64,000 nucleotides of DNA from Certhia americana (GCA_018697195.1 CM031858.1:128163133-128227132); one strand, 5' to 3'. Positions 26,301-36,620 are shown, counted from the first letter of the stretch. The notes: generated by a model not told the origin, from the letters alone. Numbers and translations are program-made.

Positions 26301-29300
26301 TCAAGTTCTGAAGTTAAAATGCTGCATTTCTCTTAAAACTACTTACATAAATAATTTTCAAGAGATTGTGAAGAAAAAACAGAGCACCTAATTTCTCAAC
26401 ATCAAAGATAAGACCAAGACTTTCTACTTCAGTAACTAAGAAAACACTTTTAGGAATGCATTCCACCAAACTGCTGCACACATATCCACATTTTTACTAA
26501 TAATACTGATAAATGAGAATGCAACTTCATTCTGCACTTAGTCTAGATAATAGTAAAGCTCCACATAAAATTAGTCATCTTGCTTCCTCTACCCTCCACG
26601 TGGGGACAGTGACCCCTCATTCTCTTCTACTGTGTCAAGAAATTGTGTACCACCACTCTCAAGAACAGCCTATAATATGACAGCAGACAAGTGCTGCACT
26701 TTTCTTGCAGGTGGGATAGAGAGCTGAAGGGATTCACTCTGCAGATTCTCTATTGTTGTGTCCGATACAGGCCCAGTTTAGATGGGAAACATATCAGGCA
26801 AAAATAAAATTCTCCCCTAAAGCCCTAAATTTTATCACAGTCTGTGGCCTCAGCTCTAGTTAATGATGGCCTGCCCAGAGCACAAAAAGCCTCTAGAGTC
26901 AGGACATGCATCTAACTAATAATTTCAAGATACTTACAAGATCTTTCACATACTCACTGCTACAGCAGTTCTGACAGAGCAAGGTGAAGGCACATGTCAG
27001 AAAAAAAGGGAAACTATAGGTCAATTTTAACCAAACTGTACCACATCTGTTTCCAAATAGCCGTTTATGTACATAGTTTGGCTGATCACAGAACAATTTA
27101 TCTTTACTCTGACTGCTGATTATAAATCCTTTTCATACTACCATGCAGGAAAAAAAAAAGATGCTGAAACACACGAACAATATTCAGTTCTACAGCAAAG
27201 ATTGGCAGATTCTAAGGAAGAAACATATGAAATGCTGAAATATTGATATTTCAGAAAAAAAAAATCGAGCATCTGTAACCAGAAAAACATCCCTCAAACA
27301 CTGTGAACATTCATGTATTTCAAGCTGAACACCAAAATAAGCATATAAATTTTCTACTTCATCCAGATATGCAATTCAATTATGATAGGCTAAAATGTGC
27401 TATATAGTTACAAGTGCTTTTAAATAATCTTCATTTTTCTTCACAATCAATTCATCAAACTTCATGTACACAATGTAAATTAAGCAACCTAAATCCACCA
27501 GATTTTGAACGGTATTTGATCAGCAGCCTGTTCAAATCTGTTTACAAAAATATTGTTGCATTGAAATTGAACAGACATGATAAAGCCTACTAATCTAAAG
27601 TAGATATAGGGCAATTCAGACTTTAATTATTATACCAGAAGACTTCTGATAGCAGGTCCCATAGAGACAATTATTAACCCAAGATAAATGCAAGGAACAA
27701 AGTCATCTTTAAAGATGAAAGGACAAGTAAAACCAGAAAAACTACAGTTTTCAGTGCTTTGAAACTGGACTACATTTTTTTATAAATATATTCTAAAATC
27801 TCCATATTTTTTAACTCCAGCAAACAACTTTAACTGATGGTTGTCTCAAAAAAAAACCCCAGCCTTTGATTTTCCTTATAAACTCTTACCCAATGCTGAT
27901 CTAAGCTTAAAAAGCAACAGTCTTTTGCAGTCAGGATTCTGGCGTGCTCTTCATATTTGGCCTCATATGCTTTTTATAATACCATTATCTAGAAAAGATT
28001 CTCTACAACCTTGAATCTCTCAATAAATAGATTTTGATTCTTGGTGAGTTTCTGTTAAAAAACCCTGTTACTTTTCCTCTTTTTCAAGGCCCTGCACCAT
28101 TGACACTGGCCTGAAGTAATAAAACATGTTATTTCATACAGGACTGTGCTCACATAGCCATTTGTGAAATCTTCAGTTATTGTTCTTCCTTGTCAGAGAG
28201 TACCAGAGGACTGGGGTAACACCATAAAAAAACTCAATTAGTCTCACATTCTTATAGGAACAGCAAGTTTGCCATTACATGAAGTCTTACTAAAAACAAA
28301 AAGGTGCTTTAATTATTTTTTTAACTTTAAGATGGTGTTTCCCTAGATTTTTCAGGGAGGGACTGGCTCTACAGTAACAGTAAAGATTTAATTAACAGCT
28401 TCACCCTGTATTACCATCTCAATATATTTTTCCTGTTTCATACCCAAATCAGTACTGCCCCAAGCTGCCTGGTGCCCTGTGGCTATACCAGCCCTGGTCA
28501 GCTCTAGCTACAATTTATGGAGATTCCTAGTCAAATCAGAAGTATTTTTTGGAATTTAATGAAAATACCTGCTAAGTAAGTTTTCAGCATCTTGCCACAA
28601 GCTACATCTCAAAAACATAATCTATTTAAAGTACAGCAATTATTTTAAACATGGATCTGTGTATCATATCAGCTGTTTCATTTAGCTGGAGGCAGAACTC
28701 TCTTTGAAAGCTACATAATGTGTATACTGCTAGTGTCACTACCTTTTAGCCAGTTCAGGAGCTCTCAGCATCTCAAAAGTTAGCAAAAATATTTCAGAAA
28801 GGTAAACATATCCACCTGCTTCTTCTTTAAGGAGCACTTAAAAGCCAATTATTCTGTCACTTCTGTATTAAACAGACACACATCCTAGTTGCAAGACAAA
28901 GACACTGTTTACTTGTTCCTGTAACAGACAGGAACAGCAGCATTATCACCAGGTAATATTCAACCAAACAAATTTTAAATTGCACAAACAAACACAAGCT
29001 TTTGATGGCTTGTATGACCTGTACTACAAAAGAAAAAAAAATCTTGCAGGAAAGTGTTTCAGAGAGTACTAAATAGTTTGCTTAGTTTTCTTACATCCTC
29101 AGAAAACAATGTAGAAGTTTAAGCAGAAGGGAAAGTTACAATTTGTTCAGATTCTCCCTTTCTTCTGAAACTGAAATGAGTTTCTTCTGAAACAAATGAG
29201 TTGCAAGCCACTCACAGACGACTGACTTGACATATTACAAAAACCCTGCTAATGTAATGCAGTGTCTAGAAACTAAAGAGTATTTTGTACCAATTGCTCC

Positions 29301-32300
29301 AGATTTTGTTTTTCTAAAAAGGTCGTGTCATTTTCTGTGAAATACATTTTACCACATACCAAGCACAGCTTATTGTGAATCCTCTCATTTTGTTTCTACT
29401 TCCATGTATGCACCAGAAGTTTATTTAAAATCCCCAGTCTTCAAACTATTCTACCAATAGCTACTACAACACCTGCTAAAGAAAATAAATTGCCATTTCC
29501 TAACATATATGCATATTTATGCACATATGAATGTATATACATGGTGGGAATTTCTCAACTGTATAAACCATGTGTTTATACAATAAAAAAAACAACAACC
29601 ACAATCCCCAAACAAAACACAACTTCCTTTTCAAGGTGAAATGAGTAACAATATGGGTGCAGATGAAATTATCACGTGCAACATTGTGACTATTCTACAT
29701 TTTCTCACATTGAGAAAATAACCAGAAGAGCTATTCTGCAGTATTTATTGATTCCAAATTAATAATGCCCTTTTGAAATTAATTTAACCATGAAAACAAT
29801 GAATATATTATTCTCATTTAGTGAAAGCCAATGCACATTAGTCTCACTTCATCTCTAACTAAAAACTTCTTCTATTTCAGGGAATTCAATGGTCAGGCTA
29901 ACTCTGTTCTGAACAAAGTTTACAGCAAACTCAGCAACTAACAGCACACTGGGAAAATACATCCATATAATGAAATAAATTTGTTACAATTTCTTTTATA
30001 AAAGTATAACTTCTTTATTTTTATGTATCAATTCCCAGAAGCGTTTGAAGCAACATTTAAACACCAACAAAACTAGTTCCTTTTTAGAGACAGTAACATC
30101 TCCAAGCATACAGTCAATTCCAGAGCTCATTTTATAACTCTAGGGATAAGAACATTAAAATTGCTGGAATATTAAAATATTAATCACATTAAGCATTCCT
30201 CCACAAATAAAATTACTGGGAATTGCATATTATCTCAAAAATTATCAGATAAATATGCAGTTATCTGATAATCTAACTCCCATAAATTTCGTTCTGCAGT
30301 ACAGTAAACATGATGATTTGGCAACTTACCTTTCATGATTTGGCAACTGTTGCCTGGACTGAATAGCTCTGATTAATTCAGAAAAAAACTCTGGTTTTAT
30401 AATTGGTCGAGCACAAATCAAAGCACATATAGTCTGAAAAACCAGAAAATAAAAATTAACTGCATAGAAAAAGTTCAAATAGCATATGGCTTGACTGACA
30501 TTAGCTTTTTAAGAGCCAAGACCTGGAAAATATCAAACAATAAAACAATATTGATTTGTGCCTCTAGGATTGTTTTGTTTCTTTAACAAAAAGCCTAGCT
30601 TTTAATCGGTTATGAAAGTTATGAAAATGTAGAAGGCTACTTCAAAACTGGCTTTTTTTGTTTTCTTTCCTTTCAACCTCCCATTGACATACACAACTTC
30701 TAAATTTGGAAAAAAAAGAGCTGACTACAGTTTTATAGAGAAAAATCTTGAACACGTCTAGAATTTAAGTAGCACTTGTGAGAAAACTGCAAAGCAATGC
30801 TATCAACAGGCAAAACTTCAACACACCTTAACAGTAACTTTTACTGATACCATTACAAGGTGAGTACATTCTTCTGTCCATTCATTCACTACAACACCTC
30901 CAAGCTGCTGGATGGCTTGATTCAAAGCATTTTTCTGATCTACATCTAGACATGAGGAGCAGACAACCAAAGGTTCATATTCCACTCTGCAAAGAACAAG
31001 TCAAATAGAATTGCTTAAGTTAATTCAGCCAATTATTATGATGAACAGAGCTGACTTAACTATCACATTTGTATCTCACAGAAATATGAAGGAAAAAAAA
31101 AAATCAAAATACCCATACTCTAATCTAGATCAAAGTGAAATCCTCCTGCTTTAAATTTCCTGAAGAAACAAAATACTTATTTTTATTCCAAAAAATTAAT
31201 GACAATTTGACCTGATGTCTGAAATATTTTTATGGCCTTGTGGATCTTTTACAGACATCACATAGAATTAATTAGTGCTTCAAGAATAGTGCAAGTTCTG
31301 GGAATATCAAAAGAAATTTGAGTGTGTGCCTCCAAAAGCAGAAGTATGCTCAACAGGACAGGTCATCAACAGATCAATACTTTAAAATACAAGTATCATA
31401 AAATGCAATTTCAAGTAAAGTTTCCTAATATTTCCATCATCCTTGACCATAAGCCTTTATATGTATTTTAGATCTTCCAAATCACATTTCATTATTTCAT
31501 CTTTAGATTATTTAAATTTCTTTCTACTTTGCAGACTTTCTAGTAAAACACCCATAATGTATCTGGTCTCATGGTATGATTCCTTTATCGTGTTTCAGGT
31601 ATGTTTACTTAAAATACAAAAAAAATAATTTATTGTAGTAATTGGAGGAGAATGCCAAGTGTTTTCCAATGATAAATAATACCAGCAGCATTGATAAAAT
31701 TGAAAAAAAATTTAAGGCATAAAGCCACCTTCTGGTTACTTTAACATTGATTTTAATGGTCATTAAAATTTTTGTATTCATCTGCTACTTCATTTCCAGA
31801 AGTGCTTCCTCTAAATAAACAGCCAGCACTGGCTACCATGTTAAAATTAAATTTGGAAAAAAAATCAAGTTGGGTTCATGTCCTCCTGCAATGTCAGTTT
31901 TTTTCTCATTATATTATGAGCAGCTAACAAGGGCTTTGACAAACTGTAAACCTTTCTTCCTTCTTCTCATTTGGTGTAGGATTTTGTTCTTTGCCTAAGA
32001 GAGCCTGAAAATACTCACTGTACATGACACATTACCTTCTAAAATGCCAGTGCTTTCTTACCTACAATTTTAATCTCCTAGTGTCAAAATAAATTATGTA
32101 AAAATGTAATGGAAAACTATTTCAGAAGCGGGTGTGGCACACAAGCAAAATACTGCTCAGCTCCTTTGCTTTCTAAAAATTCATCATTGCTGTATCACTT
32201 GCAAAGTTGTATGATGTGCTAAAATACTCTTCTAAAAATTAATATTTTACTTGATATTTTATAATCAAAACACTTACCTAAACTTGCTCTCAAAGACTCC

Positions 32301-35300
32301 AAAGTTGATTCTGTCACCAGACTGCAAAGACACTGAAGTACCATTGAGTTTTGATCCATTAACGAAAGTACCATACTTAGATGTATCTCTTACTGTTAAT
32401 ACAGGTACTGCGAGAGACTGACTCTGGAAACAAACATAAATAAGCCATTATAGCTGCTCAGAAACAAATTATTATCATTGTGGATCAAAGCAATGGATAA
32501 ATAAGAAGCAGCCCACAAAATACCATCTTAAATAAAGACTTTGGACAATGAGGCTTGCTATATTAATTATTTATATTATGTTTTTCACTGTAGAGAAATG
32601 AGAGAAAATATACTTGTTTTTAGCTTTAGAACTTTTGTGCTTCTTACACTTAAGTTATTTGGGAGATTACACTTTGTCTTTCTGGAAACTGTGCATGGCA
32701 GTCATTCATTGGCCCAAAGCCTGAGCTAGTGCAATTTAGCAATGCTTGGAGATTTATTATGTTTTTACCTACCACTCAGCTCTATCCTTGGCATTGAGCT
32801 GAATAGTAAGTAAAAACCTAAGGTCACCTGAGGGAACTTTCTTGCACTTTCTTCCATGAGGAATGCTAGTCTTCCCCAAACTGCAGGACATGGAGACACC
32901 AGCAGCTCTTGTGAAGAGGTTAGATACTGTCAAATTTCCAAAGTGGTTCCCAAGCCAATGAGAACATTGAGAGATTGTTTTTATGAAATTCTGCCATGCA
33001 GTTAAATGCTGTTTCAAAGAACGGATAGGGTTGGAAGGGGACCACTGGAGGTGAACTAATCCAACTTGCCTGTTGAAGCAGGTTTCCTTATAGCATGCTA
33101 CCAGGATTGTCTCCAGGCTCTTTTGGAGTATCTCCAGAGACAGTGACTCCACAAGCTCTCTGGGCACTCTGCTCCAGTGCTGAGTCACTCTCACAGTAAT
33201 GTCCTTACTCATGTTCAGGTGGAACTTTCTGTGTTCCAGTTTCTGCCATTGTCTTTCGTCCTATTGTTTGGCATCACCAAGAGCCCAGCTCCACCCTTCC
33301 AGCTACTGTAGACATTGAGGAGGTCCCTTCTCAGTTGCCCCTTCTCGAGGCAGAACAGGCTCAGATCCCTCAGCTTTTCCTCACAACTGAGGTGGTCCAT
33401 TCCCCACACTACCTTCATAGCCCTCCACTGGACTTAATATTTGCAGTATCAAAGGGACAAATACATTCTACACATTTTATTTTAAACACTACACAAGGTT
33501 ACATAAATGAAATCTGCTGACTGGCTTACAAGCATCCATAAATGTCACAACACTTAGCAACAGTAAATTGCTGATTGCTAATTCTCCTTGGTTTTTTTTT
33601 TTCTTTTCTATGCCCTAAGCAAATACAGAACTAATGATGTGAAATGAAACAGAAACTAAGTCTGCAGTAAAACAGCTGGAGCACTTCCTAGAACATAAAA
33701 TTTGTCTCTCTACATAAAACGTAAGAATTTTCATTTGTGTAGTGAAACTTAATTGCGTAATTTTCCTGCTACGATTATTTTAATGTAAATTCCTAGTGAA
33801 TCTTCGCTCTGGGATAAAAGGAAGCTTGGACTGCTAAAACTATGCCACAAAATTGTGCAATGAAAACAAACAAACCTAAGGGGAAAAGAATTAATTTCAG
33901 GATAAAAAAAAAAAAAAAAAGACAGGTGATCAATGGTTCTACTCCAAGCACAAAACTGGTGAGAGCAAAATGAGACTATGCATGTTCATGGCAGCCTGAA
34001 TTATCCCCACAGTGCATTGCTAATGCAGTAAAATGGTGGCTACTTACAGGGCTAGTTTCAGGCTGGCTCACGGTCAGAACTGCATGACTCCGACTGATTG
34101 ACTGATCATCCTGAATTAAAATTGTGCAGTTTTTGCGCCCAACAACATATTCTACACCATTTAAAAGCCGATACGGCTCTCCTGGAAATAAGCAAGAGAC
34201 AGGAAAACACCAATTCAGAAAAAAAACACCAAAATACCTGAAGCACATAGGAGAGACACTGAGGAGTTTAACAGTACATCTAAATCTCAGCTTTGCTATG
34301 CATCATTTATGGTCAGAGCATGGTGCTAATAATGCCAAGGTTGTGGGTTTTATCCCCATGTCTGCCATTCACTTAAGACCTGGACTTAATGATCCTTGTG
34401 AGTCCCTTCCAACTCAGAATATTCTGAATCCTGTGATTCTGATTAGGCAGACTAGAATTATGCATTTAGCTTATAGAAAAAAACCCTTTCTTTCTTTCTT
34501 GCGCCCTTGCTCTGTCCTTTATAAAAGCGTACATACGATAAACAAAGAAGTTTCAAAAGTGGTGGCACATTTTTCAAGGACAATGTATTTTTATGAATGC
34601 CTTCTTGAAGATTAAGGGACAAGGTATTTTTATGAATACTTTCTTGAAGATTAAGTGTAACATTTAGAAGAAAAAAAACACTACAATGTAAGATAGGTCT
34701 TCTAAAATACCTTTGTAATGGTACATAATTTTTGAGGTTATATTATTTATTCACATAACTGATTAAGAGGTTCAGATAAAAATGTCCTCCTAATGAATGT
34801 AAGAAGATTTTCATGTAGATCAAATTGATACGTAGTAAGTTCAGCCTCTGATCAAAGCTTATGCTTTAGTTTATGTTCTGTACCTGTCACATCACCTGGG
34901 CCCCATGGTGGCTTCCCAGTGAAAGGTTTGACTCTCTCCCAAAGGTGTGCTATCACTGGGCAACAGAACTCAAAATTTTTCTCGATGAATATGAGTAAGT
35001 ACAGATAAATTCCAGTTATCAACCCTGGCAAATAACATTCCAAATATGAACTGTGCAGAAATGATCATTCTGAATAGAATGAGGAGTGTTTTGATTCATT
35101 CAAGAGCTCTCCAGGCAGTAAAAGGCAAGATAGTTTATTTCAACAGGATTAGGTGCTATATCCACCAGGAAATAAATCAAACATCCAAGTTTTCCTCCCA
35201 GTGAACCAGGAAATAGAGAGCAGATGCAGCTGTGTTAGGTCTGCTTCTTATAGGCATTTATGAAGAAATGTATGTAATATATGATACCTATTACTAGAGC

Positions 35301-35793
35301 TCCTTAAGGACAAGAAAATAAAGAAACGTATAGAGGCGATTTACTTTCAAAACTGCATGCAAGAAACATGGAAGTTCAACACTCCGTCGCTGAAACATCA
35401 ACACAATAGTTAAACATCGTTTCTGAGACTGCTGCCTCAGAGTTGAACTCTCCAGATTGAGAGAGCAGACCCTATAGTCTGCAGCACCCTAAGACATCCC
35501 ACACAGGTTCGAAAAGAAGCCCTACGAGATTTAACAGGCAGTGCTCTTAACTGTGGTCGGCAGTGCTCCAGGGAAACACGGAGGCTTCGCCGTGGACGAA
35601 CGCCCAGAGTGACGAGCACTAGAGCAGGATCGGCCCGAGGCAGCAGAGGCACACACGCCCGGCTGGAGCCGGCCCTAGGGAAGCCTGCACGCCCGGGGAC
35701 CGCACAGGCGCGGGGAGAGGCCCAGCCCGCCGGAGCGGCCGCAGCGTCTGCCACTCCCTCACCTTGTCCCGAGGCGGGCACCAGCTTCCACAT
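14309..35793 (-). CDS. NBN: NBN (nibrin / NBS1), complete, 16 coding exons, 757 residues
   Basis: Nibrin is the regulatory subunit of the nuclear MRE11-RAD50-NBN complex, which senses DNA double-strand breaks and activates ATM. The joined exons (2,274 nt) keep frame at every junction. Seen: FHA domain near residues 11-105 ([27 protein letters not shown]); BRCT1 about 105-190 ([20 protein letters not shown]); BRCT2 about 210-325; SQ sites at about 274 and 345, equivalent to the human ATM targets S278 and S343; a disordered acidic/basic middle; MRE11-binding [14 protein letters not shown]; and C-terminal [11 protein letters not shown], the ATM-binding FxF/Y motif. Human nibrin is 754 residues and, from memory, chicken about 753. 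The start ATG at 35793-35791 lies in a CpG island and gives [11 protein letters not shown], like the vertebrate N-terminus. It runs head-to-head with DECR1. No break is seen. Confidence 0.97.
14340..15978 (-). other. NBN: NBN intron 15
   Basis: 1.6 kb of AT-rich intron with donor GTAAGAG and acceptor TTGCAG. No repeat family or RNA gene recognised. Confidence 0.8.
15979..16028 (-). CDS. NBN: NBN coding exon 15 (ATM-binding motif)
   Basis: 50 nt, reads [16 protein letters not shown] plus two bases of Arg. It holds the acidic EE..DDLF core that recruits ATM. Same length as the human exon as I recall it. Donor GTAAGAG, acceptor TCTCAG. Confidence 0.95.
16976..17089 (-). CDS. NBN: NBN coding exon 14
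   Basis: 114 nt, phase 0, reads [19 protein letters not shown] and ends WLRQEME. It carries the second half of the MRE11-interaction region. Donor GTAAG, acceptor CAACAG. Confidence 0.95.
18098..18253 (-). CDS. NBN: NBN coding exon 13 (MRE11-binding region)
   Basis: 156 nt, 52 codons, phase 0. Contains [20 protein letters not shown] and ends NFKMFRK, the conserved KNFKxFxK MRE11 contact. Same length as the human exon as recalled. Donor GTTAGT is slightly unusual. The acceptor is preceded by a strong T-rich tract. Confidence 0.95.
18254..19484 (-). other. NBN: NBN intron 12
   Basis: 1.2 kb, donor GTAAGG, acceptor after an uninterrupted pyrimidine run (CCTTTTTTTTCCCACAAAAG). No repeat identified. 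Confidence 0.75.
19485..19556 (-). CDS. NBN: NBN coding exon 12 (72-nt exon, possibly lineage-specific structure)
   Basis: 72 nt, 24 codons, phase 0 at both ends, reads [20 protein letters not shown] and then SPVL. Donor GTAAGG, acceptor AAATAG with a weak pyrimidine tract. The peptide lines up loosely with a KEDSLWSAKE segment that in human lies at the end of one large exon, so an extra intron appears to split that exon here. It is supported by frame and partial homology only, so it is less certain than the flanking exons. Confidence 0.72.
19557..21482 (-). other. NBN: NBN intron 11
   Basis: 1.9 kb, AT-rich, donor GTAAGT. Several poly-T/poly-A runs. No gene or repeat family recognised; the 111-residue frame at 19863-20198 on the plus strand looks random. 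Confidence 0.75.
21483..21948 (-). CDS. NBN: NBN coding exon 11 (large disordered-region exon)
   Basis: 466 nt, enters after two bases of an Arg codon and leaves in phase 0. Starts [19 protein letters not shown] and ends [11 protein letters not shown]. Rich in K, E, D and S, with KKRK- and KRKK-type basic clusters that could act as nuclear localisation signals, and [20 protein letters not shown] in the middle. Donor GTAAGT; the acceptor CTAAG is not pyrimidine-rich. Confidence 0.92.
22224..22487 (-). CDS. NBN: NBN coding exon 10
   Basis: 264 nt, enters completing a Cys codon, reads [17 protein letters not shown] and ends [11 protein letters not shown] plus two bases. The NSITNYFQ string matches NSIRNYFQ of human nibrin. 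Donor GTACGT, acceptor AATCTAG. Confidence 0.94.
22925..23060 (-). CDS. NBN: NBN coding exon 9 (S343-equivalent SQ site)
   Basis: 136 nt, enters after one base of an Ala codon. Contains [20 protein letters not shown]; the ISQ serine (about residue 345) corresponds to human S343, a main ATM phosphorylation site. Ends TEEQT plus two bases. Donor GTAAAG, acceptor TTGCAG. Confidence 0.93.
23061..24466 (-). other. NBN: NBN intron 8
   Basis: 1.4 kb. Contains the AT-rich perfect hairpin listed separately at 23283-23319. Otherwise unique AT-rich sequence. Confidence 0.75.
23283..23319. repeat. 15-bp perfect inverted repeat, 7-nt loop
   Basis: Arms TGATATATATTTTAT (23283-23297) and ATAAAATATATATCA (23305-23319) are exact reverse complements. 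It lies within NBN intron 8 and could form an AT hairpin or cruciform. No function is implied. Confidence 0.9.
24467..24567 (-). CDS. NBN: NBN coding exon 8 (end of BRCT2)
   Basis: 101 nt, reads [20 protein letters not shown] and ends in [18 protein letters not shown] is nearly invariant in vertebrate nibrin. Donor GTATTTG, acceptor TTAACAG. Confidence 0.95.
25640..25830 (-). CDS. NBN: NBN coding exon 7 (BRCT2; S278-equivalent site)
   Basis: 191 nt, phase 0 start, [19 protein letters not shown], and ends DSILTALE plus two bases. Contains VDVGLTNSQ, where the SQ serine (about 274) matches human S278. The donor GTGCAG is weak; the frame stays open into the intron as far as 25555, but joining to exon 8 restores the conserved BRCT2 sequence. 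Confidence 0.92.
26100..26217 (-). CDS. NBN: NBN coding exon 6 (BRCT1-BRCT2 linker)
   Basis: 118 nt, reads [19 protein letters not shown] and ends [12 protein letters not shown], the first strand of BRCT2. Same length as recalled for human. Donor GTAAGT, acceptor TTGCAG. Confidence 0.95.
26218..30329 (-). other. NBN: NBN intron 5 (largest NBN intron)
   Basis: 4.1 kb of AT-rich sequence with donor GTAAGTT and acceptor TTGCAG. No CR1 tail, SINE, RNA gene or conserved-looking ORF was recognised. It holds only simple A/T runs. Confidence 0.8.
30330..30433 (-). CDS. NBN: NBN coding exon 5 (BRCT1)
   Basis: 104 nt, reads [20 protein letters not shown] and then [14 protein letters not shown] plus two bases. 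Same length as recalled for human exon 5. Donor GTAAGT, acceptor TTTCAG. Confidence 0.96.
30827..30986 (-). CDS. NBN: NBN coding exon 4 (BRCT1)
   Basis: 160 nt, completes an Arg codon then reads [20 protein letters not shown], later [17 protein letters not shown]. The TxxCTHLV string is the BRCT1 signature. Donor GTGTGT, acceptor TTGCAG. Confidence 0.96.
32278..32423 (-). CDS. NBN: NBN coding exon 3 (FHA second half)
   Basis: 146 nt, reads [20 protein letters not shown] and continues to [10 protein letters not shown] plus two bases. SKYGTFVNG is the FHA phosphopeptide-binding loop. One residue shorter than recalled for human. Donor GTAAGT, acceptor TTCCAG. Confidence 0.96.
32424..34047 (-). 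other. NBN: NBN intron 2 with CR1 insertion
   Basis: 1.6 kb. About 420 bp in the middle is a CR1 LINE fragment (33012-33434). A 17-A run lies at 33904-33920. The rest is unique AT-rich sequence. Confidence 0.8.
33012..33434 (-). mobile_element. CR1 LINE 3' fragment, minus orientation
   Basis: Reads as the reverse complement of a CR1 3' end: a GGATAGGGTTGGAAGGGGACC tail region, then blocks resembling CR1 text such as CTCTGGGCACTCTGCTCCAGTG and GAGGAGGTCCCTTCTCAGTT. This is the open-reading-frame-2 C-terminus and 3' UTR of a 5'-truncated copy; remnants stay open on the minus strand. CR1 is the main avian LINE. The subfamily cannot be named by eye. Confidence 0.88.
34048..34181 (-). CDS. NBN: NBN coding exon 2 (FHA first half)
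   Basis: 134 nt, reads [18 protein letters not shown] and later [20 protein letters not shown] and SRSH are the FHA phospho-binding residues. Same length as recalled for human. Donor GTAAGT, acceptor TTTCCAG. Confidence 0.97.
34308..34442 (+). mobile_element. tRNA-Ile-like head + CR1-like tail SINE (TguSINE1 type)
   Basis: The head GTCAGAGCATGGTGCTAATA matches the D-arm to anticodon (AAT) part of tRNA-Ile. It is followed by a degenerate B box, GGTTTTATCCC (34346-34356), and CCATTCACTTAAGACCTGGA. The tail GAGTCCCTTCCAACTCAGAA leads into the ATTCT/GTGATTCTG repeat that ends many CR1 elements. I know this chimeric design as TguSINE1 in songbirds; the family name is from memory. Confidence 0.8.
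34578..34655. repeat. 39-bp tandem duplication, two copies
   Basis: Unit GGACAATGTATTTTTATGAA... at 34578-34616 is repeated at 34617-34655 with only a few mismatches. Intronic, in NBN intron 1. Confidence 0.9.
35763..35793 (-). CDS. NBN: NBN coding exon 1
   Basis: 31 coding nt, ATG at 35793-35791, reads [10 protein letters not shown] plus one base of Gly. Human nibrin starts MWKLLPAAGP. Donor GTGAGG. The 5' UTR extends upstream to an unknown transcription start. Confidence 0.94.
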
Positions 35794-35948
35794 CCCGGAG
35801 CTCCGCCCGGCAGCGCCCGGCGAGCCGGGCCGAGGCCGGGCCGGAGAGAGAAAATCCGGGAATGCGCCACGGCGGCCGCGATAAGGGGCGGGAGGCGGCC
35901 GAGGGCGCCGCCTGTCGGCCTGGCGCACCGCTGCAGGCGGGCAGCGGC

Positions 35949-35968
35949 GCGCATGCGCGGGGCGGGGC
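35949..35968. promoter_or_regulatory. NBN: NRF-1-like palindrome and adjacent GC box
   Basis: GCGCATGCGC at 35949-35958 is a perfect NRF-1 core palindrome. It abuts a GC box, GGGGCGGGGC, at 35959-35968. Both lie about 156-175 bp upstream of the NBN ATG, as expected for core elements of a TATA-less promoter. Binding is inferred. Confidence 0.55.
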
Positions 35969-36099
35969 CGAGGCAGTACTAAAATTCCCTGCCAGGGAAG
36001 GCGGGAGCGTGCTCCGGGCATTGTCCAACTCTCCCCGCTGGGACTGGACACACCAGGGCGCTGGCAGGGGCTGAGAAGGTGCCCCTGTGTTGTTCCAAA

Positions 36100-36620
36100 A
36101 TAGGTTCTTTCACCTGCTGTGCAAGAGCTCAATCCACATTTTGTTTACAGTTCTGTGCAGAAAGGGGTGTTGGATGACAAATCCACAAAGCCGGCACAAG
36201 GACTACCAAAACTTTTCACTATTTAAACGTTTTAGCAAACAAGGGCATTCATGTTCATTGGCTACCAGTTACCCAATTCTCTTATTAATTATTAGTATTA
36301 GTATTCTATCTTCTATTGGTTAATGATTCTTTCTCTTCTCAGGCTATTTATATGCTCAGTCTTTTTCTTCTTTCGGGTCAGTGGACAATCTCCCCCATCA
36401 GAAACACCTTTCACCCAGTCAAAGCTGACTTGAGCAAAGTTGCTGAATTGCCTTTATATATATTTTTTTCCGTATCTTGGGGATTTTGCCAAATGCCCTT
36501 GTGCCCTGTAAATTCTGCATTCCTTGTGTCCACTGTCAGTGGTACATCCTTCTTCCCAAATTTTGTTAATCACCCTCTAGGCCTGAGGTCACGGAAACAT
36601 GTCAAGCCCTAAACCTGAAT
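36100..36620. mobile_element. Possible solo LTR or LTR fragment between the two promoters
   Basis: AT-rich block interrupting two CpG islands. It has promoter-like features reading plus: ATTGGTTAAT (inverted CCAAT) near 36315, a TATTTATATGC TATA-like box near 36346, then a pyrimidine-rich tract. The style recalls songbird ERVL-type LTRs. I could not define terminal TG/CA ends or a target-site duplication, so it may instead be unique promoter sequence. Confidence 0.35.

Larger units (their letters stand above)
34182..35762 (-). other. NBN: NBN intron 1
   Basis: 1.6 kb. Holds a tRNA-Ile/CR1-type SINE (34308-34442), a 39-bp tandem duplication (34578-34655) and part of the CpG island near exon 1. 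Donor GTGAGG. Confidence 0.8.
35590..36060. promoter_or_regulatory. NBN: CpG island at NBN promoter / exon 1
   Basis: Sharp rise in G+C and CpG density around the NBN start codon. It contains CGGCC and GCGCG clusters, a GC box and an NRF-1-like palindrome. This pattern fits a TATA-less housekeeping promoter; island edges are by eye. Confidence 0.75.

Noticed and set aside
32769..33418. Minus-strand ORFs of 147 and 67 residues in NBN intron 2
   Set aside because: They are remnants of the CR1 element in that intron, not host genes.
34308..34380. A functional tRNA-Ile gene
   Set aside because: Only the middle and 3' half of the tRNA is recognisable. The B box is mutated, the acceptor stem does not pair, and a CR1-like tail follows directly, so it is a SINE head.
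35437..36132. 231-residue open frame on the minus strand across NBN exon 1
   Set aside because: It is a GC-rich CpG-island frame lacking stops because of composition. Only the [10 protein letters not shown] part is coding, and the conserved continuation needs the splice to 34181.
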